A DNA stretch of 64,000 nucleotides from Candidatus Delongbacteria bacterium (GTDB lineage: Bacteria > CAIWAD01). Positions 1 through 8,223 of the stretch are shown here, in pieces. Where the stretch lies: contig JBAYTZ010000002.1 of the NCBI GenBank assembly GCA_041675285.1, positions 248,001-312,000 on the forward strand. Reading direction: 5' to 3'. Each line of letters starts with the position of its first letter. Within the stretch, counting starts at the first letter, position 1. A model generated the notes under the pieces. The model had not been told where the DNA came from. It made no database searches and worked only from the letters and a program-made list of their open reading frames with translations. The translations under genes and the position numbers were made by a program.

Positions 1-1413
1 GTCCAGCGCGCCCGCCGGCCGTATCACGTGCAACTGCTCGGGCGTGGGTGGCGTGGCGCCCGTGCGCAGCAGCAGGTCGGCCCAGAGCTCGGGACGGGTC
101 AAGCCCAGCCGCGCGCCCAGACTCCAGCGCCGCCGGTCATCGGCCGAGGCTCGGGCCGCCTCCGCGGAAGGCTCCAGCACCAGCCGGCCCCAGACCGTGG
201 GACGGGTCCAGGCGGCCCGGAGTTCACCCTCGACCAGCCGGGAATCCTGGAGCCAGGAATCCACACTCAGGCGCTGACTCTCCAGTCCCAGCCGCCCCTT
301 CAGCCCGCCGCCGGCCCAGAGCCGCTGCCCCAGCAGGGCTCCGCCCCGCAGGCGTTCGCGGTCGGCCCGGTACTGATCCAGGTTCCAGTCGCGCTTGTCC
401 TGACGCTGCCAGAGGTCCAGGCCCAGCGAGGCCAGGTCGCCCCACTGGCGCGTGAGCCGGGTCCGCAGCAGGCTCTGCCGCAGGTGGCGGTTGTGGCCGT
501 CGTGGTCGAGGATCTCGCTGGCGTCGCGCAGGATGCGCTGGTCCATCCGCAGCAGCCAGTCCGTCCCCAGCGGGCGGTCCCAGTTCCAAAGAAAGAGATT
601 GCCGCGGAAGTGCGCGCCGGGCACGCGCTGGTGCGTGAAGGTCTGGCGCGAGGCGGCCAGCACGCGGCCGCCGAGCAGCGGGCGCGCGAACTCGCCCTCG
701 GCGTGCACGTAACCCAGGAAGCCGTCCGCCCAGCTCACCCGGGTCAGCACGCTGTCGTCCCGGGCCCGCCGGGTCTCGAACTCCAGCCGTCCGCCGGCCC
801 CGCCGCCCAGACGCTGCCAGGCCTCGCGCCGGGCCGGGTCGGTCAGCCCCGGCAGCAGCAGGTTCAGGTCGGTGACGCCGGTCAGCCGGCTGCCCAGCTC
901 CAGCCCGTCCAGTTGGATGCCCGAATGGCGGGCCTGCAGGCCGTCCAGGGCCAGCTCCTGCCGCTGGCCCACTTCGGCCTGGTCGAACAGCGGACCCGCC
1001 ACCAGCGGGAGCAACTCCTCCGCCAGATCCTCCACCGGACGGTCGGGCCGTTCGGGCAGACGGGGCAGGGGTCGTGGATCAGGGGAGGAATAGGTCGCGG
1101 GGGTGGGCCAGACGGCCGTCCGCCGCCAGAAGCGGCGCCACAGACCCAGGGTGTCGGCGGCGGCGGCCAGACTGTCGGCCGGGCGGGCCAGGCTGTCGGG
1201 CCGGCTGCGCAGACTGTCCGTCAGCTGGAGGCTGTCCGGAAGCAGTGAGAACGGGGCGTTCAGGCTGTCCGCAGCCAGACTGTCGGGACGAGCCAGCTCG
1301 GTCAAGCCGAAGGGCGCCGGGGGCTGGGCGCCGGCGGACCCCAACAGGAGCGCGGACAGGAGAACCCCCAGTCCCCATCCGGAACCGGTTGCTCTCCTGT
1401 CCGCGCTGCTCAT
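1..1413 (-). CDS. Outer-membrane protein, TonB-plug-like, 3' end cut off
   Basis: This leftward frame is open for 471 codons and runs off the window edge, so only the N-terminal part is visible. It starts at an ATG (1413) with AGTGAGGAA about 8 bases upstream. The first ~30 residues are a signal peptide (GVLLSALLLGSAGA). Residues ~40-85 are a low-complexity stretch of repeated PDSL/ADSL units, common in FCB outer-membrane proteins. The next ~100 residues include GIQLDGLELGSR and DLNLLLPGL, which resemble a TonB-receptor plug, and the rest alternates charged and hydrophobic residues as in beta-barrel strands. An outer-membrane receptor or barrel protein is inferred; the substrate cannot be judged. 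Confidence 0.7.
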   Translation of the reverse strand, partial: MSSADRRATGSGWGLGVLLSALLLGSAGAQPPAPFGLTELARPDSLAADSLNAPFSLLPDSLQLTDSLRSRPDSLARPADSLAAAADTLGLWRRFWRRTAVWPTPATYSSPDPRPLPRLPERPDRPVEDLAEELLPLVAGPLFDQAEVGQRQELALDGLQARHSGIQLDGLELGSRLTGVTDLNLLLPGLTDPARREAWQRLGGGAGGRLEFETRRARDDSVLTRVSWADGFLGYVHAEGEFARPLLGGRVLAASRQTFTHQRVPGAHFRGNLFLWNWDRPLGTDWLLRMDQRILRDASEILDHDGHNRHLRQSLLRTRLTRQWGDLASLGLDLWQRQDKRDWNLDQYRADRERLRGGALLGQRLWAGGGLKGRLGLESQRLSVDSWLQDSRLVEGELRAAWTRPTVWGRLVLEPSAEAARASADDRRRWSLGARLGLTRPELWADLLLRTGATPPTPEQLHVIRPAGALD

Positions 1414-1542
1414 GGGCAGGTTCCTCACTGGCTGCTCCCGGCCCGCTCCCCGGCCAGCCGGAGCGCTACCCTGCTTCGCAAGGCGCCGCGGCGGCCGCGC
1501 ATCCGCCGGACTCGCGGGTTCCGTGGGGACCTTCGTCGCGCC

Positions 1543-1579
1543 GGATCCCGGGCCGACCCAGAGCGCCGGCTCGGGATCC
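1543..1579 (-). terminator. Stem-loop after rplS
   Basis: Arms GGATCCCGGGCCG (1543-1555) and CGGCTCGGGATCC (1567-1579) pair over 13 positions with one mismatch or wobble and an 11-base loop. It begins 14 bases past the rplS stop in the direction of transcription. There is no U-tract, so it may be a weak or factor-assisted terminator, or an mRNA 3'-end stabiliser. Confidence 0.45.
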
Positions 1580-1593
1580 AGGGGAAACTGGGT

Positions 1594-1941
1594 TCAGCTC
1601 ACGCGCTCGCGCAGGCGGGCGGCCTTGCCGCTGCGGGCCCGCAGGAAGTAGAGGCGGCCGCGGCGCACGCGGGCGGACCGCTTCACCACCAGCTTCTCGA
1701 CCTTGGGGCTGTGCAGGGGAAAGATGCGCTCCACGCCGAAACCCTTGAGGGCCTTGCGCACGGTGTAGGTCGCCGTGGCGCTGTTGCCGCCATGGCGCGC
1801 GATCACGACACCCGTGTAGACCTGGATGCGCTCCTTGCTTCCCTCGATGATGCGGACATGCACGTCCACGTTGTCGCCCACGGCGAACTCGGGCAGGTCG
1901 GTGCGCAGTTCGGGCACGTATTGGCTCTTCAGCAGGCTCAT
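1594..1941 (-). CDS. rplS: 50S ribosomal protein L19
   Basis: Ribosomal protein L19, which sits at the interface of the 30S and 50S subunits. The start is the ATG at 1941, preceded by GGAGG at 6-8 bases, giving 115 residues, the usual family length; the frame stays open upstream but has no comparable ribosome site. Diagnostic stretches are VHVRIIEGSKERIQVYTGVV, RKALKGFGVERIFPLHSP and RRGRLYFLRAR. It is last in the ffh-rpsP-rimM-trmD-rplS operon, 11 bases after trmD, and is followed by a stem-loop. The rnhB gene that often comes next is not present here. Confidence 0.97.
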   Translation of the reverse strand: MSLLKSQYVPELRTDLPEFAVGDNVDVHVRIIEGSKERIQVYTGVVIARHGGNSATATYTVRKALKGFGVERIFPLHSPKVEKLVVKRSARVRRGRLYFLRARSGKAARLRERVS

Positions 1942-1952
1942 GATCGCCTCCT

Positions 1953-2681
1953 CTATCCTTCGTCTGGCATTTTTCGTTTCCACAGGTCCGGCCGCTTGCG
2001 GCGCGTGCGTTCTTGCCGCTGCTCCAGCCGCCAGGCCTCGATGCGGGCGTGGTGCCCCGAGAGCAGCACGTCCGGCACCTCCCGTCCCCGGACCGACGCC
2101 GGGCGCGTGTAGACCGGCGCGTCCAGCAGTCCATCCTCGAGCGAATCCGTCTCCGCCGATTCGGCGCTGCCGATGGCCCCGGGCAGCAGCCGCACCAGCG
2201 CGTCCACCAGCACCATGGCCGGCAGTTCCCCGCCGCTGAGCACGTAGTCGCCAATGCTCAGCTCCAGATCCACGCAGCCTTCCACAAAGCGCTCATCCAC
2301 GCCCTTGTAGTGGCCGCAGATCACCACCAGATGCTCCAACTCGACGGAGAGCCGTCGGGCCAGGGCCTGATCCAGCAACTGCCCCTGCGGGCTGGTGAGC
2401 ACCACCAGCGGCTTGGGCGCCCCGGGCCGATGGGCCCGCGCGCGGGCCAGCAGCTCGTCGTGGCAGAGAAAGAGCGGCTCGGCCTTCATCACCAAGCCGG
2501 CCCCGCCGCCGAACATCTCGTCATCGGCCTTGCGGTGCTTGTCGCGTGTCCACTCCCGCAGGTCGTGCAGGCGGATGTCCACCACTCCGGCCTGGCGAGC
2601 CCGCTTGACGATGGACTCGTCCAGGGGGCCCTCGAACATCTCCGGGAAGAGGGTGACGATGTCGATGATCATCTCGCTCAT
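1953..2681 (-). CDS. trmD: tRNA (guanine-37-N1)-methyltransferase TrmD
   Basis: SAM-dependent methyltransferase that makes m1G37 in tRNAs and prevents +1 frameshifting. The 242-residue product begins MSEMIIDIVTLFPEMF; an ATG at 2672 (MIIDIV) is an alternative start. FGGGAGLVMK, CGHYKGVDERF and IGDYVLSGGELPAM mark the SPOUT trefoil-knot SAM site, and the C-terminal arm (PDVLLSGHHARIEAWR) is the tRNA-binding domain. It lies between rimM and rplS as usual, but is separated from rimM by a 262-base gap filled with hairpin repeats, so its ribosome site follows a highly structured leader. Confidence 0.96.
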   Translation of the reverse strand: MSEMIIDIVTLFPEMFEGPLDESIVKRARQAGVVDIRLHDLREWTRDKHRKADDEMFGGGAGLVMKAEPLFLCHDELLARARAHRPGAPKPLVVLTSPQGQLLDQALARRLSVELEHLVVICGHYKGVDERFVEGCVDLELSIGDYVLSGGELPAMVLVDALVRLLPGAIGSAESAETDSLEDGLLDAPVYTRPASVRGREVPDVLLSGHHARIEAWRLEQRQERTRRKRPDLWKRKMPDEG

Positions 2682-2725
2682 CCCGTCAGTCCTGTCATCC
2701 TGACAGGGGCTTGGGCGCCTTGTTT

Positions 2726-2961
2726 GCCACCTTTCTGCTGGCGCCAGAAAGGTGGCACGGCCGGTTAGGCGCCAAAGAGGCGCTCTTCTCATCGGCCGTA
2801 ACTAGGCGGCCTCGCGGCCGCCGTCGGACAGACGGCCGAGCGGTGCCATTCCTGGTGCCATGTAGGTGGTTCGCGCTACGCGCTTCACCTATTCTCTGGT
2901 TCAGCGCTGCGCGCTTCACCTCGGACCGGTTCAGCCACGGCGGTCAGCCTTCGGCTTCACC
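2726..2961. repeat. Composite hairpin repeat element, copy 1
   Basis: A run of hairpins in the rimM-trmD gap. Hairpin A: GCCACCTTTCTG (2726-2737) pairs perfectly with CAGAAAGGTGGC (2745-2756) around a CTGGCGC loop. Hairpin B: GCGCC-AAAGA-GGCGC (2769-2783) followed by TCTTCTC. Hairpin C: GGCGGCC-TCGC-GGCCGCC (2805-2822). Then come three units with the frame GGTTC/GGTC - stem - 3-base loop - stem - TTCACC, at 2868-2889, 2898-2920 and 2942-2961, with stems GCGC/GCGC, AGCGC/GCGCT and AGCC/GGCT. The last unit overlaps the rimM stop codon. A related copy lies at 31533-31836. No coding function is seen; it is transcribed as part of the ribosomal operon. Confidence 0.8.
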
Positions 2962-3489
2962 TGTTGGCGGGGCCAGCATCTCTTCGGGCAGCAGGCCGTC
3001 GGGGACTTCCAGTTCCAGCCAGCCGGCCTGCACGTCCAGGCGCGGCACGAAGCGGCGCTGGAAGGGCACCAGGGCTTCGAGGCCCCGGGCGTGGATCTCC
3101 AGCATGGGTCCCGCCGGCAGCTCCAGCACTTCCTCCACGCGCCCCACCACGCGGCCGTCGGTCAGCCGGGCCTCCAGGCCGATCAAGTCGACCAGGAAGA
3201 CCTCGTCCTCGGCCAGGGGCGGCAGATCCCGCCGGGGCATCTGCAGGGCGCGGGCGCAGAGCGCCTCAGCCAGGGTCCGCGAGTGGACGCCCTCAAAGAG
3301 CAGGGAAAGCCGATTGCCCAGCAGGCGGCCCTCCTCCAAGCGCAAGGTCCGCCAGCCCTCCGCGGCGCGGATGCGAAACTCCCGCAACTGCAGCAGGCGC
3401 TCCGGATCATCGCTGTAGGGCGTCACCCAGACCTGGCCACGCAGGCCGCGGGGCCGGGAAACCCAGCCGATGTCCACGTACTCCTGCAT
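2944..3489 (-). CDS. rimM: 16S rRNA processing protein RimM
   Basis: Ribosome maturation factor that binds S19 and assists 30S head assembly. The 181-residue product has the N-terminal RimM barrel (EYVDIGWVSRPRGLRGQVWV, then SLLFEGVHSR around residues 60-72) and a C-terminal PRC-barrel (VFLVDLIGLEARLTDGRVVG, GPMLEIHARGLEALVPF, FVPRLDVQAGWLEL). It starts 12 bases after the rpsP stop. Its last codons (TGEAEG and the stop) fall inside the final hairpin unit of the repeat at 2942-2961, so the C-terminal tail looks repeat-derived. Confidence 0.95.
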   Translation of the reverse strand: MQEYVDIGWVSRPRGLRGQVWVTPYSDDPERLLQLREFRIRAAEGWRTLRLEEGRLLGNRLSLLFEGVHSRTLAEALCARALQMPRRDLPPLAEDEVFLVDLIGLEARLTDGRVVGRVEEVLELPAGPMLEIHARGLEALVPFQRRFVPRLDVQAGWLELEVPDGLLPEEMLAPPTGEAEG

Positions 3490-3501
3490 GCGGCCCCAGG
3501 C

Positions 3502-3990
3502 CTACTCGGCGCTCTCGTCGGCCGGCGCGGCTTCCGCGGCTTCCGCGGCGGCCGCAGCCTTCTCCTCGGCGGCCTTCTCCTCGGCCGCCTTGCGGGCCGC
3601 CTCGGCCTGGGCCTTGCGCGTGGCTTCCTCGGCGCGGCGCCGGGCGTCGATGGCCGCCTTGTCCTTGGCGCCCTTGCGCTCCAGGTGCTCGGCCACCTTG
3701 GCGGTCACCTGCTCCTCGGTGGCCCCCCGCTTGCCCAGGTCGTGGGCCAGCAGCACGCCGGCGCGGGAGAGCAGGCTGCGCACGGTCTCCGTCGGAACGG
3801 CTCCGTTGCCCAGCCACTTCAACGCCGTGGCCTGGTCCACCTCGAGGGAGGCGGGATTGGTGAGCGGATTGTAGGTGCCCACCGCCTCGATGTACTGGCC
3901 ATCGCGCCGGGAGCGGGAATCCACCGCGACGATGCGGTAGAAGGGGCGCTTCTTGCGGCCCATGCGGGTCAAACGCAGCTTGACTGCCAC
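3502..3990 (-). CDS. rpsP: 30S ribosomal protein S16 with long acidic/basic tail
   Basis: Ribosomal protein S16, required for 30S assembly. Residues 1 to ~85 are the S16 fold (AVKLRLTRMGRKKRPFYRIV, QYIEAVGTYNP, ALKWLGNGAVPTETVRSLL). Residues ~86-162 are an added tail rich in Ala, Glu, Lys and Arg (repeated AEEKAAEEKAAA), probably a long helix. Standard S16 is about 80-90 residues, so the tail nearly doubles it; similar but shorter tails occur in several FCB lineages. The gene is 18 bases after ffh and 12 before rimM, in one operon. Confidence 0.95.
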   Translation of the reverse strand: MAVKLRLTRMGRKKRPFYRIVAVDSRSRRDGQYIEAVGTYNPLTNPASLEVDQATALKWLGNGAVPTETVRSLLSRAGVLLAHDLGKRGATEEQVTAKVAEHLERKGAKDKAAIDARRRAEEATRKAQAEAARKAAEEKAAEEKAAAAAEAAEAAPADESAE

Positions 3991-4008
3991 TGCAGCCTCC
4001 TTAGGAAC

Positions 4009-5430
4009 CTATCGTTTCTTCTTGCCTGCCTTCTTCTGGGCACGCTTGACGGAAAAGCCCGCGGACACCGGATTCAGCACCGGCTGGGGACGGTCGTTGT
4101 CCGGTCCGGATCCTCTGCGCCCACCGGGAGCGCCAAACATGCCCATGCCGCCCAGTTGCTTCATCATGCCCTTCATCTGGTCATACTGATGCAGCAAGAG
4201 GCCGACGTCGTTCTCCTTGACCCCGGAGCCGCGCGCGATGCGCGCCTTGCGGCTGCCGTTGATGAGAGCCGGCTGACGGCGTTCCGCCGGCGTCATGGAC
4301 TGGATGATGGCCTCAGTGCGCGTCAGCTGCCCGGAGTCCAGATCCATGTCCTTCAGTTTCGACCCCACACCGGGGATCATCTTCAGCAGGCCTTCCAGCG
4401 GTCCCAGTCGCTTGATCATCTGCAACTGGGAGAGGAAGTCCTCCAGGTCGAACTCCGCCCGCGCCATGCGGGCCGCCATTTTCTCCGCGTCCTGGCGCTC
4501 GACCTGCTCCTGGACCTTCTCCACCAGGCCCACCACGTCGCCCATGCCCAGGATGCGCTGGGCCAGCCGGTCGGGGTGGAAGGGCTCCAGCGCCTCGAGC
4601 TTCTCCCCCGTTCCGATGAACTTGAGGGGCTTGCCCGTGACCGCGCGGATGCTCATGGCCGCGCCGCCGCGCGTGTCGCCGTCCAGCTTGGTCAGGATCA
4701 CGCCGTGGAAGGCGAGGCGCTCGTTGAACTCGCGCGCGGCCTTGACGGCGTCCTGTCCGATCATGGCATCGGCCACGAAGAGGATCTCGTGCGGGTTCAG
4801 TTCCGCGCGGATCCGCTCCAGCTCCTGCATCATGCCTTCGTCGATGTGCAGGCGCCCGGCCGTGTCCAGGATGATGGTGTCAAAGTTGCCCCGGCGCGCT
4901 TCGGCCACGCCTTCCCGGGCGGTCTTCAAGGCGTCGTTGTCCACCGGCTGGAAGACCGGCACGCCCAGCTGCCGGCCCAGCACCACCAGCTGGTCCACGG
5001 CCGCCGGGCGGTAGATGTCCGCGGCGATCAGGAAGGGCCGTCGCCCCATCCTGCGCTTGAGCAGGTGCGCCAGCTTGGCCGCGGACGTGGTCTTGCCACT
5101 GCCCTGCAGGCCCACCATCATCAGCAGGGTCGGCTCGCCCCGCGCGAACTGGATGGGCTGGTTCTCCCCGCCCAGCAAGGCCGTCAATTCGTCGTGGACG
5201 ATTTTGACGAACTGCTGGCCGGGCAGGACGCCCTTCAGGACTTCCGCGCCCCGGGCCTGCTCGGCCACGCGGGCCACGAAGTCCCGCGTCACCTGGACAC
5301 CGACGTCCGCCTCCAGCAGGGCGCGACGGATCTCCCGCGTGGCGTCTTCGATGTTGCTCTCGGAAATCTTCGCCTGCCCTTTCAGGCTGCGCAGAATCCC
5401 GTCGAAGCGCTCCTGCAGAGCGTCCAGCAT
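4009..5430 (-). CDS. ffh: Signal recognition particle GTPase Ffh
   Basis: SRP54 homologue that binds signal peptides and 4.5S RNA and delivers ribosomes to FtsY. I place the start at the ATG at 5430 (MLDALQERFDGILR...), which has GGAGAA about 8 bases upstream and matches the family N terminus; an in-frame ATG at 5469 lacks a ribosome site. The product is 473 residues: N domain, then G domain with GLQGSGKTT (~103-111), DTAGR (~185-190) and TKLDGDTRGG (~245), then a Met-rich M domain (IKRLGPLEGLLKMIPG, GSRKARIARGSGV, YDQMKGMMKQLGGMGMFG). It is first gene of the rpsP-rimM-trmD-rplS operon, with a ~270-base upstream gap for the promoter. Confidence 0.97.
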   Translation of the reverse strand: MLDALQERFDGILRSLKGQAKISESNIEDATREIRRALLEADVGVQVTRDFVARVAEQARGAEVLKGVLPGQQFVKIVHDELTALLGGENQPIQFARGEPTLLMMVGLQGSGKTTSAAKLAHLLKRRMGRRPFLIAADIYRPAAVDQLVVLGRQLGVPVFQPVDNDALKTAREGVAEARRGNFDTIILDTAGRLHIDEGMMQELERIRAELNPHEILFVADAMIGQDAVKAAREFNERLAFHGVILTKLDGDTRGGAAMSIRAVTGKPLKFIGTGEKLEALEPFHPDRLAQRILGMGDVVGLVEKVQEQVERQDAEKMAARMARAEFDLEDFLSQLQMIKRLGPLEGLLKMIPGVGSKLKDMDLDSGQLTRTEAIIQSMTPAERRQPALINGSRKARIARGSGVKENDVGLLLHQYDQMKGMMKQLGGMGMFGAPGGRRGSGPDNDRPQPVLNPVSAGFSVKRAQKKAGKKKR

Positions 5431-5703
5431 GCCCAGTTCTCCGAAAACGGAAACCCGAGAGTCTAGCATTGGAGAGCTGGAGATTCAAGGAAGGCGGGGA
5501 GAAAAGGCCGGCGCTCGTCCCTGGCCGCGGTCCCGCCCGGGTGTCCGAAGCGCCCATCCGGCTTGGAATCCCCGCCGTGCCGTTCGGACTTTCATCCAGT
5601 TCAACCATCGACTTCACGATTTCCAGATAGTTCAAGGAAATCTCTTCACGAAATCAGAAAAAGTCCCCCACCTGTTCGTTTTCTGGAGTGGGGCGAAAAC
5701 TCC

Positions 5704-6288
5704 TCACTCCACGCTCCGCAAGGTGCCCGCCGGGTCCAGGCTGACGTGTTCTCCGCGCCGCAGGGTGCGCCCCTGGAATTGGACCGTGCGCGCCACGCGG
5801 GCCCGGGCCAGCCCGCCGTCGGGGTGGAAGCAGGTGCGTCCGCCGCCGCCGAAGACCTCGGTCCAGAAGGTGCCCCGGTCGCAGGGGATGCCCTGGATCC
5901 ACTCCACCCGGGCCAGCCCGGCGCTCATCAGACGCCCGTCGGGATGGAACTCGGTCATCCAGTCGTGGCCGCCGCCCTGGCAGAGATGGCCCTCGAGCAG
6001 CCCGTCCGCCGGCAGGATGCACCAGTCGGGCGTGCCGTCCGGCCGCAGGTGCAGCAGGGTGCGCTCCGGCAGGCGGGCCCGCCCCAGTTCCACCGGCTCC
6101 GCCAGGGTGCCGGCCTCCAGCGCGCCGTCCGGATAGAATTCGGCCCGGCCCAGCAGGTGGAGACCCTGCACGCGGGTGGGTTCCACGAAGACGCGCTCCA
6201 CGCCTCCGCCCGCCGGGCCGGCGAGCGCCGTCAACACCGTCAACCCCAGTCCCAGCCCCATTCCCAGCAGTCCGCTCGATCTGCGCAT
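5704..6288 (-). CDS. Secreted protein with F(H/Y)PDG repeats
   Basis: I do not recognise a named family. The start is the ATG at 6288 with GGAGGAGAC immediately before it, giving 194 residues with a signal peptide (GLGLGLTVLTALAGPAGG). The mature part is built from short repeats centred on AEFYPDGAL, LHLRPDGTP, TEFHPDGRL, TCFHPDGGL and VSLDPAGTL, each followed by a short polar strand. This is the pattern of MORN/WG-like beta-hairpin repeats, here probably periplasmic or surface exposed. It starts 13 bases after the desaturase gene stop, so both are probably one transcript. The gap to ffh (5431-5703) shows no further gene. Confidence 0.75.
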   Translation of the reverse strand: MRRSSGLLGMGLGLGLTVLTALAGPAGGGVERVFVEPTRVQGLHLLGRAEFYPDGALEAGTLAEPVELGRARLPERTLLHLRPDGTPDWCILPADGLLEGHLCQGGGHDWMTEFHPDGRLMSAGLARVEWIQGIPCDRGTFWTEVFGGGGRTCFHPDGGLARARVARTVQFQGRTLRRGEHVSLDPAGTLRSVE

Positions 6289-6301
6289 GTCTCCTCCAGA
6301 A

Positions 6302-7033
6302 TCAGGGATGAAACGCGTCCCGCGACCCGCCTTCCGCCTCATCCGGCTGGAAGTGCCGGTCCGTGCCCTGCTTGTAGCCTGGGAAGCCGCGCCGCGCCAG
6401 GATGTCCAGCAGGGGATTGCTCCAGCCGTTCAAGAAGGCGTAGGAGACATTGTCCTCCCGGTGATGACGGGCGTGTTCGCGCCGCGGGAGCAGCAGTCCG
6501 GCGGCGGCCAGAGAGCGCGCCCAGCGGGCGCCGGAGTTGTGACACAAATAGTGGCTGACCTCGGCCACTGAGGACAACAGGCCCACCCAGGCCCAGAGGC
6601 GCAGGCCCGCCGGGCCCAGCGGGTCGGCGAGGGCCAGGCCCAGCGCCAGGAAGGGCGGCAGCCAGAGCTTGAACCCGCTCTCGTGGACGTAGACGCGCCA
6701 GAGGGGCTGGTCCTGGTAGCGCGGCGTGCGGTGGTGCAGGTGGAAGGCCGCCGTCAACGGGCCGAAGAAGCCCGTGTAGCGCTGGTGGTGATCCATGATC
6801 AGGTGTACGAGGCCGCCCAGCAGGTCCGCCAGCAGCCAGGCCGCCGCCAGCAGCAAGAGGCCTGCCGGCCAGCCCACGGGCCGCTGGAGGCTAAGCCCCA
6901 TGAGCGCCGCCTGCCCGGCCAGCACGGCCCCGGAGACGGCCCAGCCCAGCAGCCGGTAGACCGGCCGGCTCTCCAGCCGCGCCAGGGCGGCGCGGAACTC
7001 GCGCTGTTTTTGCTGCAGGTCCTCCGGCACCAT
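6302..7033 (-). CDS. CarF/TMEM189-type lipid desaturase
   Basis: Membrane di-metal desaturase of the Lipid_desat family (PF10520), which includes myxobacterial CarF and animal PEDS1, enzymes that put the vinyl-ether bond into plasmalogens. The product is 243 residues from an ATG at 7033; AAAGG lies about 9 bases upstream. The His pattern is complete: GLVH77-x3-D81-HH, FH98-LH100-H101-RTP, SH161-YLC-H165 and RREH187-AR-H190-H191, ending SYAFLNGWSN. Four hydrophobic segments surround these. A plasmanyl-phospholipid desaturase is possible but not proven, because the family also contains fatty-acid desaturases. It shares an operon with the secreted repeat protein downstream. Confidence 0.82.
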   Translation of the reverse strand: MVPEDLQQKQREFRAALARLESRPVYRLLGWAVSGAVLAGQAALMGLSLQRPVGWPAGLLLLAAAWLLADLLGGLVHLIMDHHQRYTGFFGPLTAAFHLHHRTPRYQDQPLWRVYVHESGFKLWLPPFLALGLALADPLGPAGLRLWAWVGLLSSVAEVSHYLCHNSGARWARSLAAAGLLLPRREHARHHREDNVSYAFLNGWSNPLLDILARRGFPGYKQGTDRHFQPDEAEGGSRDAFHP

Positions 7034-7197
7034 CCTTCCGCCTTTCCGCCGCGGCGCGCGGCGGCACAATGTCCGCTTTCCCGGCGGAATTCGCCCGCCG
7101 CCGCGAACCTCGCCCCGGCCGGTTTGGGCCGCCTGTCCGAAACAAACACTTTGGCTGACACGGCCTGCAGAGGCCCACCAAGGCAAGGAGCACGGGC

Positions 7198-8103
7198 ATG
7201 AGCGCCGATCGAACATCCCTGACCCGCTTCGCCTGGCTCTCCATCGCGGCGGCGCTGGCCACCATCGCCATCAAGACCCTGGCCTGGCAGTTGACCGGTT
7301 CCGTGGGTCTGCTCTCGGATGCGCTGGAATCGCTGGTCAACCTGGCCGGGGGCATCTTCGCCCTGCTGATGCTCAAACTGGCCGCGCTCCCGCCGGACGA
7401 GCACCACGACTTCGGGCACAGCAAGGCCGAGTACTTCGCCAGCGGCGCCGAGGGGGCGCTGATCGTCGGAGCCGCGCTGGCCATCGCCTGGGCCGCCGTC
7501 AGGCGCCTGCTGCACCCGGCGGACCTGGAGAGCGTGGGCGCCGGTCTGCTGGTTTCGGCGGGCGCCAGCATCATCAACCTGCTGGTGGCGCGCGTGCTGC
7601 TCAAAGCGGGCCGCGAGCACGCCTCCATCACGCTGGAGGCGGACGGCAAGCACCTGATGACCGACGTCTGGACCTCCGCCGGCGTGATCGTCGGCGTGGG
7701 GGCCGTGGCCCTGACGGGCTGGCGCGTGCTGGACCCGCTGCTGGCGCTGGCCGTGGCGGCCAACATCGTCTGGACGGGCTACAAGCTGCTCCACACCTCG
7801 GCCTTGGGACTGATGGACACGGTGATTCCCGCCGAGGAGCGCCAGCGGATCCTGGACGTGCTGGCTGTCTACGAGGCCCAGGACATCCAGTTCCACGCGC
7901 TGCTGACACGCCAGGCCGCCGGGCGGCGCTTCATCAGCGTGCACGTGCTGGTGCCGGGGGAGTGGTCCGTGGCCCGGGGCCACGTGCTGGTGGAGGAGAT
8001 CGAGGCCGCCATCCGCGCCGTGCTGCGCGGCTCGACGGTTTTCACGCACCTGGAGCCGCTGGAGGACCCGGTGTCCTTCCACGATCAGCAGCTGGATCGC
8101 TGA
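7198..8103 (+). CDS. Cation diffusion facilitator (metal/H+ antiporter)
   Basis: CDF-family inner-membrane exporter of divalent cations (Zn, Fe, Mn, Co or Cd). The 301-residue product has six predicted membrane segments. TM2 carries LLSDALESLVN (first Asp of the metal site), the TM2-3 loop HHDFGHSKAEY, and TM5 has DGKHLMTDVWTS, giving the HxxxD half-site. A cytoplasmic domain follows (~residues 205-300: RRFISVHVLVPGEW, HLEPLEDP). GGAG lies 9 bases before the ATG. It is transcribed divergently from the desaturase operon and stands alone. The metal is not predictable from the motifs. Confidence 0.93.
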   Translation: MSADRTSLTRFAWLSIAAALATIAIKTLAWQLTGSVGLLSDALESLVNLAGGIFALLMLKLAALPPDEHHDFGHSKAEYFASGAEGALIVGAALAIAWAAVRRLLHPADLESVGAGLLVSAGASIINLLVARVLLKAGREHASITLEADGKHLMTDVWTSAGVIVGVGAVALTGWRVLDPLLALAVAANIVWTGYKLLHTSALGLMDTVIPAEERQRILDVLAVYEAQDIQFHALLTRQAAGRRFISVHVLVPGEWSVARGHVLVEEIEAAIRAVLRGSTVFTHLEPLEDPVSFHDQQLDR

Positions 8104-8223
8104 GGCACGTTCGCGCCGGGATGGGGGTGAGGCCATGTTGAGCTCACCAACCAGCGCCGAGTCTGGCACGTAGTCATGTATCGTTGACTTCGACCTGCAG
8201 GTCCCCTGCCCGACCCTCAATCG

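Noticed and set aside
2866..5466. An 866-codon rightward frame opposite rimM, rpsP and ffh
   Set aside because: It covers three unmistakable conserved genes on the other strand and has no recognisable domain.
5470..5703. Gap upstream of ffh considered for an SRP RNA gene
   Set aside because: No sequence resembling the conserved GGUGCUG...GGAAGCAGC domain IV core was found on either strand.
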